Below, in pieces: positions 1-10,159 of a DNA stretch of 64,000 nt; position 1 is the first letter of the stretch, and every line of letters begins with the position of its first letter. The translations under genes were made by a program, and so were the position numbers. The notes under the pieces were generated by a model. It was not told the DNA's origin and did no database searches. It was given only the letters and a program-made list of their open reading frames with translations. Origin of the DNA: Hydrogenovibrio marinus (GTDB lineage Bacteria; Pseudomonadota; Gammaproteobacteria; Thiomicrospirales; Thiomicrospiraceae); assembly GCF_013340845.1 (NCBI RefSeq), contig NZ_AP020335.1, positions 1 through 64,000 of the forward strand. Reading direction: 5' to 3'.

Positions 1-100
1 ACTTAAGTGTGGTCGGGTTTTCTATGCGTTAATAGATACAAAAAATACGTTAGAAACGCTGTTTTGGCTTTTCTACAAAGTATTGAAAAGGTAGGATATT

Positions 101-1474
101 TTGACAACACCTCTCTGGCCGCAATTGCTTAAGCAATTGCAAAATGTTTTAACGGACCAACAGCTTTACACTTGGATCAATCCGTTACAAGCCGTTGAAG
201 ATCGTGAAGTATTACGCTTGATTGCGCCCTCTGGATTTATTCTGGATTGGGTCAACAAACATCTTCTATCCCAAATCGAACACGCCATTTCGCTGGTGTC
301 GCCGGTCAACACGCCACGTGTTGCATTGGAGGCAGGTGAATACGCCATCGAAAGCCTGAATGTCGCTGAAGACACTTCCGTTCCACAACCCTTAAGAGCA
401 CCGTCAAAACCTAAATCCGATGCCCGATCGGATGACACAACTACCAAAACCATCCAGCACAACCTAAACCCGCATTTCACTTTTGACTCGTTTGTCCAAG
501 GTAAAGCTAACCAACTGGCTGCCGCCGCCGCGCGACAAGTGGCTGAAAATCCAGGTGGAAGTTACAACCCATTCTTTATCTATGGTGGTGTAGGTCTGGG
601 TAAAACTCACTTGATGCACTCCATCGGAAATGAACTAATCCGTAAGAACCCAAAAGCGCGTGTCGTGTATCTGCACTCAGAGCGCTTCGTTGCCGACATG
701 GTCAACGCTCTTAGACATAACAAAATAGACGACTTCAAACGTTTTTACCGTTCATTAGACGCTCTACTAATTGATGATATTCAATTCTTTGCCAACAAAG
801 AACAATCGCAAGAAGAGTTCTTCCATACCTTCAATACCCTATTAGAAGGCAACAAACAGGTTATCTTGACCAGTGACCGCTTCCCGAAAGAAGTCGATGG
901 TTTGGAAGACCGTTTGAAATCCCGCTTCGGCTGGGGGTTGACCATCGCGGTGGAACCACCTGAGTTTGAGATGCGTGTTGCTATCCTGATGAAAAAAGCG
1001 TCTGAATTTGGCTTTATCCTACCGGACGAAGTCGCATTCTTTATTGCCAAACGCCTTAGAGGCAATGTCCGTGATTTGGAAGGGGCATTGAAGCGTGTGG
1101 GGGCTTTCGCTCAGTTCACTCAACAAATGATCAGCGTCGAAATTGCTAAAGAAGCTTTAAAAGACTTGCTTGCGCTACAGCAAAAAATGGTGACGTTATC
1201 GAACATCCAAAAGACTGTCGCGGATTTTTACAAAGTGCGTGTCGCGGATCTTTTATCCAAAAAACGTTCACGCAATATTGCTCGCCCTCGCCAAATGGCG
1301 ATGGCAATTTCAAAAGAGCTGACAACCCATAGCTTACCGGAAATCGGCGATGCTTTTGGTGGGCGCGATCACACCACTGTATTACATGCCGTGCGTAAGA
1401 TGAAAGAGCTGAGAGAGTCCGATCATCGCATTGATGAAGATTTCAGTTCCTTAGTGAGAATCATCACGAATTAA
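101..1474 (+). CDS. dnaA: Chromosomal replication initiator DnaA
   Basis: DnaA binds DnaA boxes at oriC and melts the duplex to start replication. The 457-residue product has the four-domain layout: an N-terminal DnaB/DiaA-interaction domain (residues 1-80), a variable linker (about 85-125), an AAA+ ATPase with Walker A GGVGLGKT (about 162-169) and Walker B LLIDDIQF (about 221-228), and a C-terminal box-binding helix-turn-helix with the signature DHTTVLHA (about 423-430). The start is a TTG: an in-frame TAG at 92-94 rules out anything upstream, and AGGA lies just before it. dnaN follows after 115 bp. The 100 bp upstream of the gene contain no DnaA box that I can see, so an origin adjacent to dnaA would have to lie beyond the left edge. 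Confidence 0.98.
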   Translation: MTTPLWPQLLKQLQNVLTDQQLYTWINPLQAVEDREVLRLIAPSGFILDWVNKHLLSQIEHAISLVSPVNTPRVALEAGEYAIESLNVAEDTSVPQPLRAPSKPKSDARSDDTTTKTIQHNLNPHFTFDSFVQGKANQLAAAAARQVAENPGGSYNPFFIYGGVGLGKTHLMHSIGNELIRKNPKARVVYLHSERFVADMVNALRHNKIDDFKRFYRSLDALLIDDIQFFANKEQSQEEFFHTFNTLLEGNKQVILTSDRFPKEVDGLEDRLKSRFGWGLTIAVEPPEFEMRVAILMKKASEFGFILPDEVAFFIAKRLRGNVRDLEGALKRVGAFAQFTQQMISVEIAKEALKDLLALQQKMVTLSNIQKTVADFYKVRVADLLSKKRSRNIARPRQMAMAISKELTTHSLPEIGDAFGGRDHTTVLHAVRKMKELRESDHRIDEDFSSLVRIITN

Positions 1475-1589
1475 GCAGACTTAAATAAAACTGTGAATTT
1501 GTGATGAATTCTTTGCAAGAAAGCATAGGAATTCAAAAATATTTTGGCATAATAACTGTCAGTAGTGAGGAACCTAAATAGGAAACAGG

Positions 1590-2696
1590 ATGAAAATCAG
1601 TCTATCGCGAGAAAACCTTTTAAAAGTCCTTCAAACGGTAGGAGGGGTTGTTGAAAAACGCCAGACCATGCCGATCTTGGGAAATATCTTATTCCAAATC
1701 AACCAAAACACCCTTACTGTTACCGCATCCGATTTAGAAATCGAAACGCGAGCGTCTACAGAACTCGAAACAAGTGATGGCGATTTCGACGTCACACTGC
1801 CCGCCATTAAGCTCATCAGCATTGTTCGCTCTTTACCAGACGGTTTGACTGTCGTTTTGGAATTTGAAGAAATGCGCTGTAAGCTTTCTGCAGGACGCTC
1901 GAATTTCAAACTGTCAACACTGCCTGCAGACGATTTCCCAACCATTGACCTGACTCAAGCAGAACTGTCCTTCTCAATGCAGCAGCATCAGTTAAAGCAA
2001 TTGATTCATAACACTGCATTTGCAATGGCAAGCCAAGATGTGCGCTTCTATCTGAATGGTATGTTATTTGACATCAGTCACCAAACTTTACGTGTGGTTG
2101 CGACTGACGGTCACCGCTTGTCAACTTGCTCCACTCTTTTGGAAACAGAAGGTCTGACAGCGACTCAGGCAATTTTGCCGCGTAAAGGGGTCTTGGAACT
2201 ACAAAAACTGATCGGTGATGACGACAGCTTGATTTCCTTCTCTTTGGCGAAAAACTATCTGACAGTTCAGTTCGAAGAAACGGTCTTCACCTGTAAATTG
2301 GTTGATGGCCGCTTCCCAGATTTCAAACGTGTCATTCCTCAGCATAATGATCAATTGGTACAAACCGACCGTGAAGTACTTCGTAGCATCCTTCAACGTT
2401 CGGCCATTTTATCGAATGACAAATTCAAGGGCATCCGTTTGTCTCTAGCGCCAAACTTGTTGGCAGTTCATGCACAGAACTCCGATCAAGACGAGTCTCA
2501 TGAAGATATGGCGATTGATTATCAAGGCACGCAAATGGAAATCGGGTTTAACGTTAACTACCTGATTGATGTTCTCAACTCAATGCACGAGCAAACGGTT
2601 ACCCTGTACTTGAAAGATGCCAACAGCAGCTGCATGGTCGAGACACAAAACGAAGCTTGTCATTGCCAGCATGTCATCATGCCAATGCGTCTGTAG
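1590..2696 (+). CDS. dnaN: DNA polymerase III beta sliding clamp
   Basis: This is the ring-shaped processivity factor that tethers Pol III and other clamp-binding proteins to DNA. The 368-residue length matches the family (about 366), and the sequence is recognisable throughout, from MKISLSRENLLKVLQ to the C-terminal VIMPMRL. Three clamp domains can be placed at roughly 1-120, 125-245 and 250-368. A good ribosome binding site (AGGAAACAGG) directly precedes the ATG. It sits between dnaA and recF in the standard order. The dnaA-dnaN gap is AT-rich and may hold an internal promoter, but I could not assign convincing -35/-10 boxes there. Confidence 0.98.
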   Translation: MKISLSRENLLKVLQTVGGVVEKRQTMPILGNILFQINQNTLTVTASDLEIETRASTELETSDGDFDVTLPAIKLISIVRSLPDGLTVVLEFEEMRCKLSAGRSNFKLSTLPADDFPTIDLTQAELSFSMQQHQLKQLIHNTAFAMASQDVRFYLNGMLFDISHQTLRVVATDGHRLSTCSTLLETEGLTATQAILPRKGVLELQKLIGDDDSLISFSLAKNYLTVQFEETVFTCKLVDGRFPDFKRVIPQHNDQLVQTDREVLRSILQRSAILSNDKFKGIRLSLAPNLLAVHAQNSDQDESHEDMAIDYQGTQMEIGFNVNYLIDVLNSMHEQTVTLYLKDANSSCMVETQNEACHCQHVIMPMRL

Positions 2697-2806
2697 TCCT
2701 TTTGAAAACGAGTGGGTTCTCAATACCCGCTCGTCAAATCCACTATCCTCAACATTTCTAAGCCTTCGGATACGACCGATTTCCCAAGCATTTAAGTGAG
2801 CATCAC

Positions 2807-3910
2807 TTGGCTAAACTACTTGAATTACAGCTCCAGCATTTCAGAAACCTGAAATCTTACAAACTGACATTCGGCCCACGCCTTAACTTGATTGCAGGCG
2901 ATAACGCTGCAGGGAAAACGTCCTTGATTGAAGCAGTTTGGGCACTCTCATCCGGGCGCTCTTTTCGTACCGCCAAACCACAGCAACTGATTCAGCACGA
3001 CACCTCAGAGTTGACCTTATTTGCCAAAGTCGAGCAACAGCACCAAGTGCATGCCATCGGATTATCCCGTTCTGAAGAGAAAGTGTTCATCAAGGTGGAC
3101 GGTGAAGCCATACAAACCCAAGCCGAGCTTGCCAGTAAGTTGCCGGTGCAACTTTTAACCCCGGAAAGCCATCGCCTGTTGGAAGAAGGTCCGAAAGCTC
3201 GACGTCAATACTTGGACTGGGGCTGTTTTCATCAATCACAACCCTTCATCAATGCTTGGCGACACTATCAAAGAGCACTGAAACAACGCAACCATGGTCT
3301 GAAATCACGATTACCCAAAGAGCAGATTGAGCTTTGGAATGCACAGTTGATTGAAACCGCTCATGCCATTGATCAAATTCGAGAGAAGTATGTTGAAGAT
3401 CTGTCTCCTTATCTCACCGAATTTTGTCAGGCGCTGATGCCGGAGCTGACTGTTTTACCGGAGTGCCACTTCCGTACTGGTTGGCCAAAATCATCAGGTA
3501 CCTTTACTCAAGTACTGGAATCCAACTTCCACAAAGACTTGCAACAAGGCCATACACAATACGGCTGCCACCGAGCTGACATTAAGTTTCGTTTTGACGG
3601 CCAGGATGCATTGATGAAACTTTCACGAGGGCAGCAAAAACTGTTCGTCTGCGCACTGCTACTGGCACAAGCCAGCCTTTACGAAAAAACGGCTAATGAA
3701 GCGGTCATCATGTTGATTGACGATTTACCTGCGGAACTGGATGCCCACCACCGTGAGACACTACTTAAATTATTACAGGCATTGGATATCCAGCACATCC
3801 TTACCAGCACCGATAAGGCTTTGATTCCACTACTGGATGCTGACAATGCCAAAGTCTGGCAACTTGAAAATGGACAATTCTCCGAACTGCTTCAAGACGG
3901 ATGTCAGTGA
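2807..3910 (+). CDS. recF: DNA replication and repair protein RecF
   Basis: RecF is an SMC-like ATPase that helps load RecA at gapped DNA together with RecO and RecR. The 367 residues contain the N-terminal FRNLKSY segment, Walker A GDNAAGKTS (about 32-40), the ABC signature LSRGQQK (about 272-278) and a Walker B-like IMLIDDLPAELD (about 302-313). The start is a TTG with only a weak AGTGAG upstream; the next in-frame options would cut into the conserved N-terminal strand, so I keep it. The gene lies 110 bp after dnaN. Unlike the usual cluster, gyrB does not follow directly. Confidence 0.96.
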   Translation: MAKLLELQLQHFRNLKSYKLTFGPRLNLIAGDNAAGKTSLIEAVWALSSGRSFRTAKPQQLIQHDTSELTLFAKVEQQHQVHAIGLSRSEEKVFIKVDGEAIQTQAELASKLPVQLLTPESHRLLEEGPKARRQYLDWGCFHQSQPFINAWRHYQRALKQRNHGLKSRLPKEQIELWNAQLIETAHAIDQIREKYVEDLSPYLTEFCQALMPELTVLPECHFRTGWPKSSGTFTQVLESNFHKDLQQGHTQYGCHRADIKFRFDGQDALMKLSRGQQKLFVCALLLAQASLYEKTANEAVIMLIDDLPAELDAHHRETLLKLLQALDIQHILTSTDKALIPLLDADNAKVWQLENGQFSELLQDGCQ

Positions 3911-3976
3911 TTGCCTTTGCTATTTAGGCTGTTTTCATGAATAATTTCACTATATAAAAACAACAGAGAGCGCTCT

Positions 3977-4552
3977 ATGTCTTTACGCAACATCTTAACA
4001 ATTACTTTATTTTCACTGCTAACATCATTGAGTGTCGGCAAAGCTTATGCCGATGACAGTTATGCAGAAGCACTGAAATCCTTTAAGTCTGTAGATGCCA
4101 CCGCACCTTTCTTCAAAAATGCTTATGGCTATGCAATCTTCCCTAGTGTCGGGAAAGGCGGCTTTGTGATTGGTGGGGCTTATGGCAAAGGTCGCGTTTA
4201 TAAACACGGTAGCTGGGTGGGTAACAGCACCTTGATTCAAGGAACCTTGGGTTTCCAGCTGGGCGGTCAAGTATTCAGTGAAATCATCTTCTTTAAAAAC
4301 AAAGACGCTTACGACGACTTTACCAAAGACGGCTTTGAGTTTGGTGGTGAGGCCTCGGTGGTTGCCATCACTGCTGGTGCTTCCGCGTCTGCCGGAACGA
4401 CAGGAACTGCTACGGGTGCAAGCGGCGGTAGCAACAACGCCACTGGAAAAGCTGACTACTATCGTGGCATGGCCACCTTTACCATTGCCAAAGGCGGTTT
4501 GATGTATCAAGCAACACTTGGCGGACAGAAGTTTAGCTTCGAACCAAAATAA
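3977..4552 (+). CDS. Secreted SYLF/Ysc84-domain lipid-binding protein
   Basis: A 191-residue protein with a Sec signal peptide ending near KAYA-DDS (about residue 25). The rest matches the bacterial Ysc84/SYLF (DUF500) domain: YAIFPSVGKGGFVIGGAYGKG in the first half and GGLMYQATLGGQKFSF at the C-terminus. A Gly/Ala/Ser/Thr-rich segment (about 135-160) probably forms a flexible loop. Family members bind phospholipids, and in eukaryotes actin; the bacterial function is not established. The next gene starts 4 bp after the stop, so the two are probably co-translated. The pair lies unexpectedly between recF and gyrB. Confidence 0.85.
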   Translation: MSLRNILTITLFSLLTSLSVGKAYADDSYAEALKSFKSVDATAPFFKNAYGYAIFPSVGKGGFVIGGAYGKGRVYKHGSWVGNSTLIQGTLGFQLGGQVFSEIIFFKNKDAYDDFTKDGFEFGGEASVVAITAGASASAGTTGTATGASGGSNNATGKADYYRGMATFTIAKGGLMYQATLGGQKFSFEPK

Positions 4553-4556
4553 CACT

Positions 4557-5549
4557 ATGCCGAGTCGTTTTTTGCATTGGGTATTGCTGACGCTGGTTCT
4601 AAACTTCAGCCCTGCCTATGCAAACAACGATGCGGTTTCTTCACAAACTTATCCCAAGTTAAAAACCCTTTACAGTTTTGATCTGATTGACAGCCAAACC
4701 GGAACGCTAATTTCAGTTAACCAACTGGCTCAAAAAATACAGCATGCCGATGTGGTTTTCATCGGTGAATTCCACGGCAATCAAGCCTCCCATCTTGTCG
4801 AGTCAGAGCTGCAATCTGCGCTATACGATTTACGACCTAATCAAGTCTTATCGATGGAACAGTTCAATCGAGACCATCAGCAAGCCATCGATCGCTACCT
4901 TGACGGTGAAATCGGCGAAAAAACCTTCATCAAGCAAAGTGATGCTTGGTCAAACTACAGCGGTAGTTACCGCCCATTGATTGAATTCGCTAAACAACAC
5001 TTCCTTCCTGTCGTTGCTGCCAACGCGCCTTTTCAAGCCGTGCGTTGTGTCGGCAGGCAAGGCAAGCCCTACTTGAAAAAACTCACGGCAGAAGAGAAAG
5101 AGCAGATTGCAAGTCAGCCTTTTATGAGCAATGCCGCTTACCAAAAGAAATTCGCGCAATTTCAATCTATGGCAAAACCTCATACGCAAAACCAAAAAGG
5201 CTATGAAGCCCAACTGCTACGGGACAACACCATGGCGGAATCCATTCTGCTAGCACTTAAATCGAACCCTGGTGCTCAGGTGATTCACACCAATGGCACC
5301 TTCCACAGTGAATCTCACTTGGGTACTGCCGCATTGTTACAAGAGCGCAACCCTAAACTGAAAGTGGTTGTCATCAGTCCTATTGTGGCGACTAACCCGG
5401 ACAAACCACAGTTACAACCAAAAGACTTGGAAAAAGGCGATTACGTATACTTGATTCAACCACTGCCCGTTGATTATGTGCAGGCAAAAAATCGTCAAAA
5501 TGCCTTCACCAAAATGTTTAAGGAAGCAGCCGAAAAGCCTTGCCGATAA
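4557..5549 (+). CDS. ChaN-family (haem-binding uptake, Tiki superfamily) exported protein
   Basis: The start is the ATG at 4557, four bases after the preceding stop. It gives a clean signal peptide (MPSRFLHWVLLTLVLNFSPAYA). The frame is open further upstream, but that would overlap the previous gene. The mature part has the ChaN/Cofac_haem_bdg pattern: DVVFIGEFHGNQASH, then LSMEQFNRD, then HTNGTFHSESH near residue 250. ChaN proteins bind stacked haems at the outer membrane and have been linked to haem or iron handling; the wider fold includes metal-dependent proteases. I see no lipobox cysteine in the signal peptide, unlike Campylobacter ChaN. It is probably co-expressed with the SYLF protein. 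A copy of the 18-bp dispersed repeat and a terminator follow. Confidence 0.82.
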   Translation: MPSRFLHWVLLTLVLNFSPAYANNDAVSSQTYPKLKTLYSFDLIDSQTGTLISVNQLAQKIQHADVVFIGEFHGNQASHLVESELQSALYDLRPNQVLSMEQFNRDHQQAIDRYLDGEIGEKTFIKQSDAWSNYSGSYRPLIEFAKQHFLPVVAANAPFQAVRCVGRQGKPYLKKLTAEEKEQIASQPFMSNAAYQKKFAQFQSMAKPHTQNQKGYEAQLLRDNTMAESILLALKSNPGAQVIHTNGTFHSESHLGTAALLQERNPKLKVVVISPIVATNPDKPQLQPKDLEKGDYVYLIQPLPVDYVQAKNRQNAFTKMFKEAAEKPCR

Positions 5550-5552
5550 CTC

Positions 5553-5570
5553 AAAATCTGCCAGGTTGGG
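5553..5570 (+). repeat. 18-bp dispersed repeat, copy 1 (AAAATCTGCCAGGTTGGG)
   Basis: An exact copy of the 18-mer, starting four bases after the ChaN-like stop codon and upstream of a bidirectional terminator, in the gap between convergent genes. Here it is immediately followed by TATAAT. Eight other copies lie at 9042, 11717, 16921, 22652, 29739, 34008, 48818 and 57579. Confidence 0.9.
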
Positions 5571-5588
5571 TATAATCAGACTGAGAAA

Positions 5589-5612
5589 AAAGAGCGGCAG
5601 ATGCCGCTCTTT
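5589..5612. terminator. Bidirectional Rho-independent terminator
   Basis: An 11-bp arm pair AAAGAGCGGCA/TGCCGCTCTTT around a two-base centre (practically a 10-bp stem with a four-base loop). It is preceded by an A-run and followed by a T-rich stretch. It lies between the convergent ChaN-like and Hsp20 genes and can serve both. Confidence 0.9.
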
Positions 5613-5636
5613 CATTTTTTGTGCATGCGCTGAAAG

Positions 5637-6071
5637 CTATTTCACTTCAACCTGTTGCACCCCTCTGTCACCTTCATATTTGGGCAACACTACTTCCAGA
5701 ACGCCATCCTCGCAATTCGCCGTAATGTTTTCCGCATCTACTTGGTCAGAAAGATTAAACGTTCGAATGAATTTCCCATACTGACTTTCCATACGGTAGT
5801 AATCATCCTTTTTAGTTTCCATCTTCGTTTTTCTCTCTCCTGAGATGGTTAACTGGCCGTTGTTGACTTCGACCTTTATGTCTTCTTTTTTCACGCCTGG
5901 CAAATCGACTTCTATGTGGTACGCATATTCACCTTCACGCGTATTAACAGAAGGTGAAAACTCTACAGTACCGCTGTCTTTAGCCATAGCTTCAGGATAA
6001 AAGGATTGGAAGCGTTTTTCTAAATCACGCAACTCTTTTAGTGGATCAATTGTTCGTAAAAAAAAGCTCAT
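5637..6071 (-). CDS. Hsp20/alpha-crystallin small heat shock protein
   Basis: A 144-residue ATP-independent holdase that binds unfolding proteins. The alpha-crystallin domain spans about residues 40-135: AYHIEVDLPGVKKEDIKVEV, then GQLTISGERK, then FIRTFNLSDQVD and a terminal GVLEVVLPK. The N-terminus (MSFFLRTIDPLKELRDLEKRF) is the usual short oligomerisation arm. The canonical C-terminal I-x-I motif is not clear; VEV near the end may replace it. An AGGGTT-type RBS precedes the ATG. Upstream, an interrupted CCCTA/TAGGG inverted repeat at 6109-6120 resembles part of a sigma-32 -10 element, but I found no matching -35, so heat-shock control is only a guess. The gene is divergent from gyrB. Confidence 0.93.
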   Translation of the reverse strand: MSFFLRTIDPLKELRDLEKRFQSFYPEAMAKDSGTVEFSPSVNTREGEYAYHIEVDLPGVKKEDIKVEVNNGQLTISGERKTKMETKKDDYYRMESQYGKFIRTFNLSDQVDAENITANCEDGVLEVVLPKYEGDRGVQQVEVK

Positions 6072-6230
6072 AATTAACCCTCCATTTAGGTCTGATTGCC
6101 CTATTCCCTAAATAGGGTAAGGAAATTTTAAACTCTATTAAATTTTTTTGGTTTTAAAATCTTTTTATTTTCTTAATAAAAATTGTTTATTTTCAAATAG
6201 ATACGTCCTTTCACGAAGGCACATCTATGC

Positions 6231-6261
6231 TTGTGCAAACGAGTGGGTTTTGTGGTAAAAT
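6231..6261 (+). promoter_or_regulatory. Candidate gyrB promoter
   Basis: TTGTGC (6231-6236), a 19-bp spacer and TAAAAT (6256-6261), about 80 bp upstream of the gyrB ATG. The spacer is longer than optimal, so this is tentative. The rest of the 271-bp divergent gap to hsp20 is AT-rich. Confidence 0.35.
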
Positions 6262-6339
6262 TCTTTAAGTTTTTGCATCGGTAAAATCGAAGTAAAACCC
6301 CTATAAAACAACAACAAAGATACTCACAAAGAATTCTGA

Positions 6340-8793
<2,454 letters not shown>

Positions 8794-8857
8794 TTTAGGA
8801 CACTAAAAAACGATTCCGAAACTGATTTGCTTCGTTGAAATCCGCTCAGAATGCTCA

Positions 8858-8873
8858 TTTACATTCATGTAAA
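8858..8873. repeat. Inverted repeat in the gyrB-prk gap
   Basis: TTTACAT-TC-ATGTAAA, a perfect 7-bp inverted repeat inside a roughly 100-bp stretch (about 8815-8935) that looks structured on both strands. The stretch resembles, from memory only, intergenic sequences that recur in marine gammaproteobacteria (a segment with GCTCATTTACA and TGTAAACTCCGC). No reading frame of note covers it. The 360-bp gap 8794-9153 otherwise holds the prk promoter candidate, a dispersed repeat copy and a leader hairpin. Confidence 0.4.
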
Positions 8874-8984
8874 CTCCGCTTCTTCGCGAATTTTGCCTGG
8901 CCCTTTAGCTTCTCATAACGTTTTATAGCGTCCTTTTCGAAGCGATGTGTGACGAAATTTCAAGCACTTATAAAAAAGTGTCAT

Positions 8985-9015
8985 TTGACAAAAAAACGAT
9001 AAATCGGATTAAATA
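8985..9015 (+). promoter_or_regulatory. Candidate prk promoter
   Basis: A perfect -35 TTGACA (8985-8990) with TAAATA at 9010-9015 (19-bp spacer) or TTAAAT one base earlier. If used, transcription would start near 9021, and both the 18-bp repeat (9042-9059) and the hairpin at 9112-9127 would be in the prk leader. Confidence 0.4.
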
Positions 9016-9041
9016 CGCAAATTATTTTTTAAACTTTAAAC

Positions 9042-9059
9042 CCCAACCTGGCAGATTTT
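9042..9059 (-). repeat. 18-bp dispersed repeat, copy 2
   Basis: An exact copy, reading CCCAACCTGGCAGATTTT on the plus strand, 94 bp upstream of the prk start codon, in the gyrB-prk gap. Confidence 0.9.
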
Positions 9060-9111
9060 TAGAGTTTATTTTTAAATAAACCTTTAAATTCAAGGGCTTG
9101 GATATGCTTGA

Positions 9112-9127
9112 CTTGCTAAAAAGCAAG
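9112..9127 (+). promoter_or_regulatory. Leader hairpin or operator before prk
   Basis: CTTGCT-AAAA-AGCAAG is a perfect inverted repeat with 6-bp arms, 26 bp upstream of the prk ATG and just before its AAGGAGA ribosome binding site. It could be a short 5'-UTR hairpin or an operator (for example for a LysR-type CbbR). The sequence alone does not decide. Confidence 0.4.
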
Positions 9128-9153
9128 AAGGGCATTTAGTTAAGGAGACTGAA

Positions 9154-10095
9154 ATGTCAGTAGAACATCCAATTGTAACGGTTACTGGTTCTTCCGGTGC
9201 AGGGACATCTTTCGTAAAACGCGCTGTAGAAAAAATCTTTGCACGCGAAAACTTGAACGTTGCTATCGTTGAAGGCGACAGCTATCACAAGTACAGCCGT
9301 GTTGACATGAGAGAAAAAGTTGCAGAGTCAAAAGCGAACGATGGTCCGGTTCTGACACACTTTTCTGAAAAAGCGAACCTGTTCAATGAATTGGAAGCTC
9401 TATTTAAAGAATATAAAGAAAACGGTACTGGTAAACGTCGTTACTACATCCACAGCGATGAAGAAGCAGTTGAGCACAACGGCCGTCTAGGAACTGATTT
9501 GGCTCCAGGTGAATTTACACCTTGGGAACCAATTCCTGAAGGAACAGATATCCTGTTCTATGAAGGTCTTCACGGTATGGTTAAGCGTATGGATCACGGT
9601 CCAGAAGAAGGCATGCATAACGTTGCTCAATACGTTGATTTAGGTATCGGTGTTGCACCATCTATCAACATCGAGTGGATGCAAAAAATCTACCGCGATA
9701 CGTCTGAGCGTCCTTATTCAGTACAACAAGTTCGCGACGTGATTCTTGAGCGTATGCCTGATTACATCGAGACAATCGTTCCTCAATTCCACCGTACACA
9801 CATCAACTTCCACCGTGTACCGTTAATTGATACGTCTGATCCATTCTCAACGATGTCTGAAGATGCGCCTATGGGGCCAGCTCCAGAAGATTCATTGATT
9901 ATCTGTCATGTACGTCACCAAGACATCAACCTAGAACAAATCAAAGACAAAATCCCAGGTGCATTCTTGCAAAACCCTGAGACTTTGGTTTGTAACGGTT
10001 CACACATGGTTACCGCGATGGATCTAATGATGTCTCCAATCATCCACAACTTGATTGAGAAAAAACGCGCTGCTATGGCGAAGTTGAACGGTTAA
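9154..10095 (+). CDS. prk: Phosphoribulokinase (class I)
   Basis: This enzyme phosphorylates ribulose 5-phosphate with ATP to ribulose 1,5-bisphosphate, the RuBisCO substrate, so it commits carbon to the Calvin-Benson-Bassham cycle. The 313 residues match the proteobacterial class I enzyme: P-loop GSSGAGTS (12-19), IVEGDSYHKYSR (about 40), the substrate segment HIHSDEEA-like YYIHSDEEA (about 105), and FYEGLHGMV (about 146). The plant regulatory cysteine region is absent, as expected for this class. A strong AAGGAGA RBS precedes the ATG. The gene stands alone, with its own promoter candidate and a strong terminator. No RuBisCO, carboxysome or other CBB gene is in the window. Confidence 0.97.
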   Translation: MSVEHPIVTVTGSSGAGTSFVKRAVEKIFARENLNVAIVEGDSYHKYSRVDMREKVAESKANDGPVLTHFSEKANLFNELEALFKEYKENGTGKRRYYIHSDEEAVEHNGRLGTDLAPGEFTPWEPIPEGTDILFYEGLHGMVKRMDHGPEEGMHNVAQYVDLGIGVAPSINIEWMQKIYRDTSERPYSVQQVRDVILERMPDYIETIVPQFHRTHINFHRVPLIDTSDPFSTMSEDAPMGPAPEDSLIICHVRHQDINLEQIKDKIPGAFLQNPETLVCNGSHMVTAMDLMMSPIIHNLIEKKRAAMAKLNG

Positions 10096-10111
10096 TCAAC
10101 TTCCGTTCGAC

Positions 10112-10139
10112 AAAAAAACCCGCATTTGCGGGTTTTTTT
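10112..10139 (+). terminator. Rho-independent terminator after prk
   Basis: CCCGCA-TT-TGCGGG flanked by seven A and seven T, giving a stem of up to 13 bp. It lies 16 bp after the prk stop. It also faces the end of the convergent DUF389 gene and probably works in both directions. Confidence 0.93.
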
Positions 10140-10159
10140 ATGTCTCGGGCTTTCTCAAC

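Noticed and set aside
1-100. oriC immediately upstream of dnaA
   Set aside because: No DnaA box or AT-rich unwinding region is visible in the 100 bp available. It may lie beyond the left edge.
4025-4555. A 176-codon minus-strand frame over the SYLF gene
   Set aside because: The plus-strand frame has a signal peptide and a full SYLF domain. The antisense is a by-product of codon bias.
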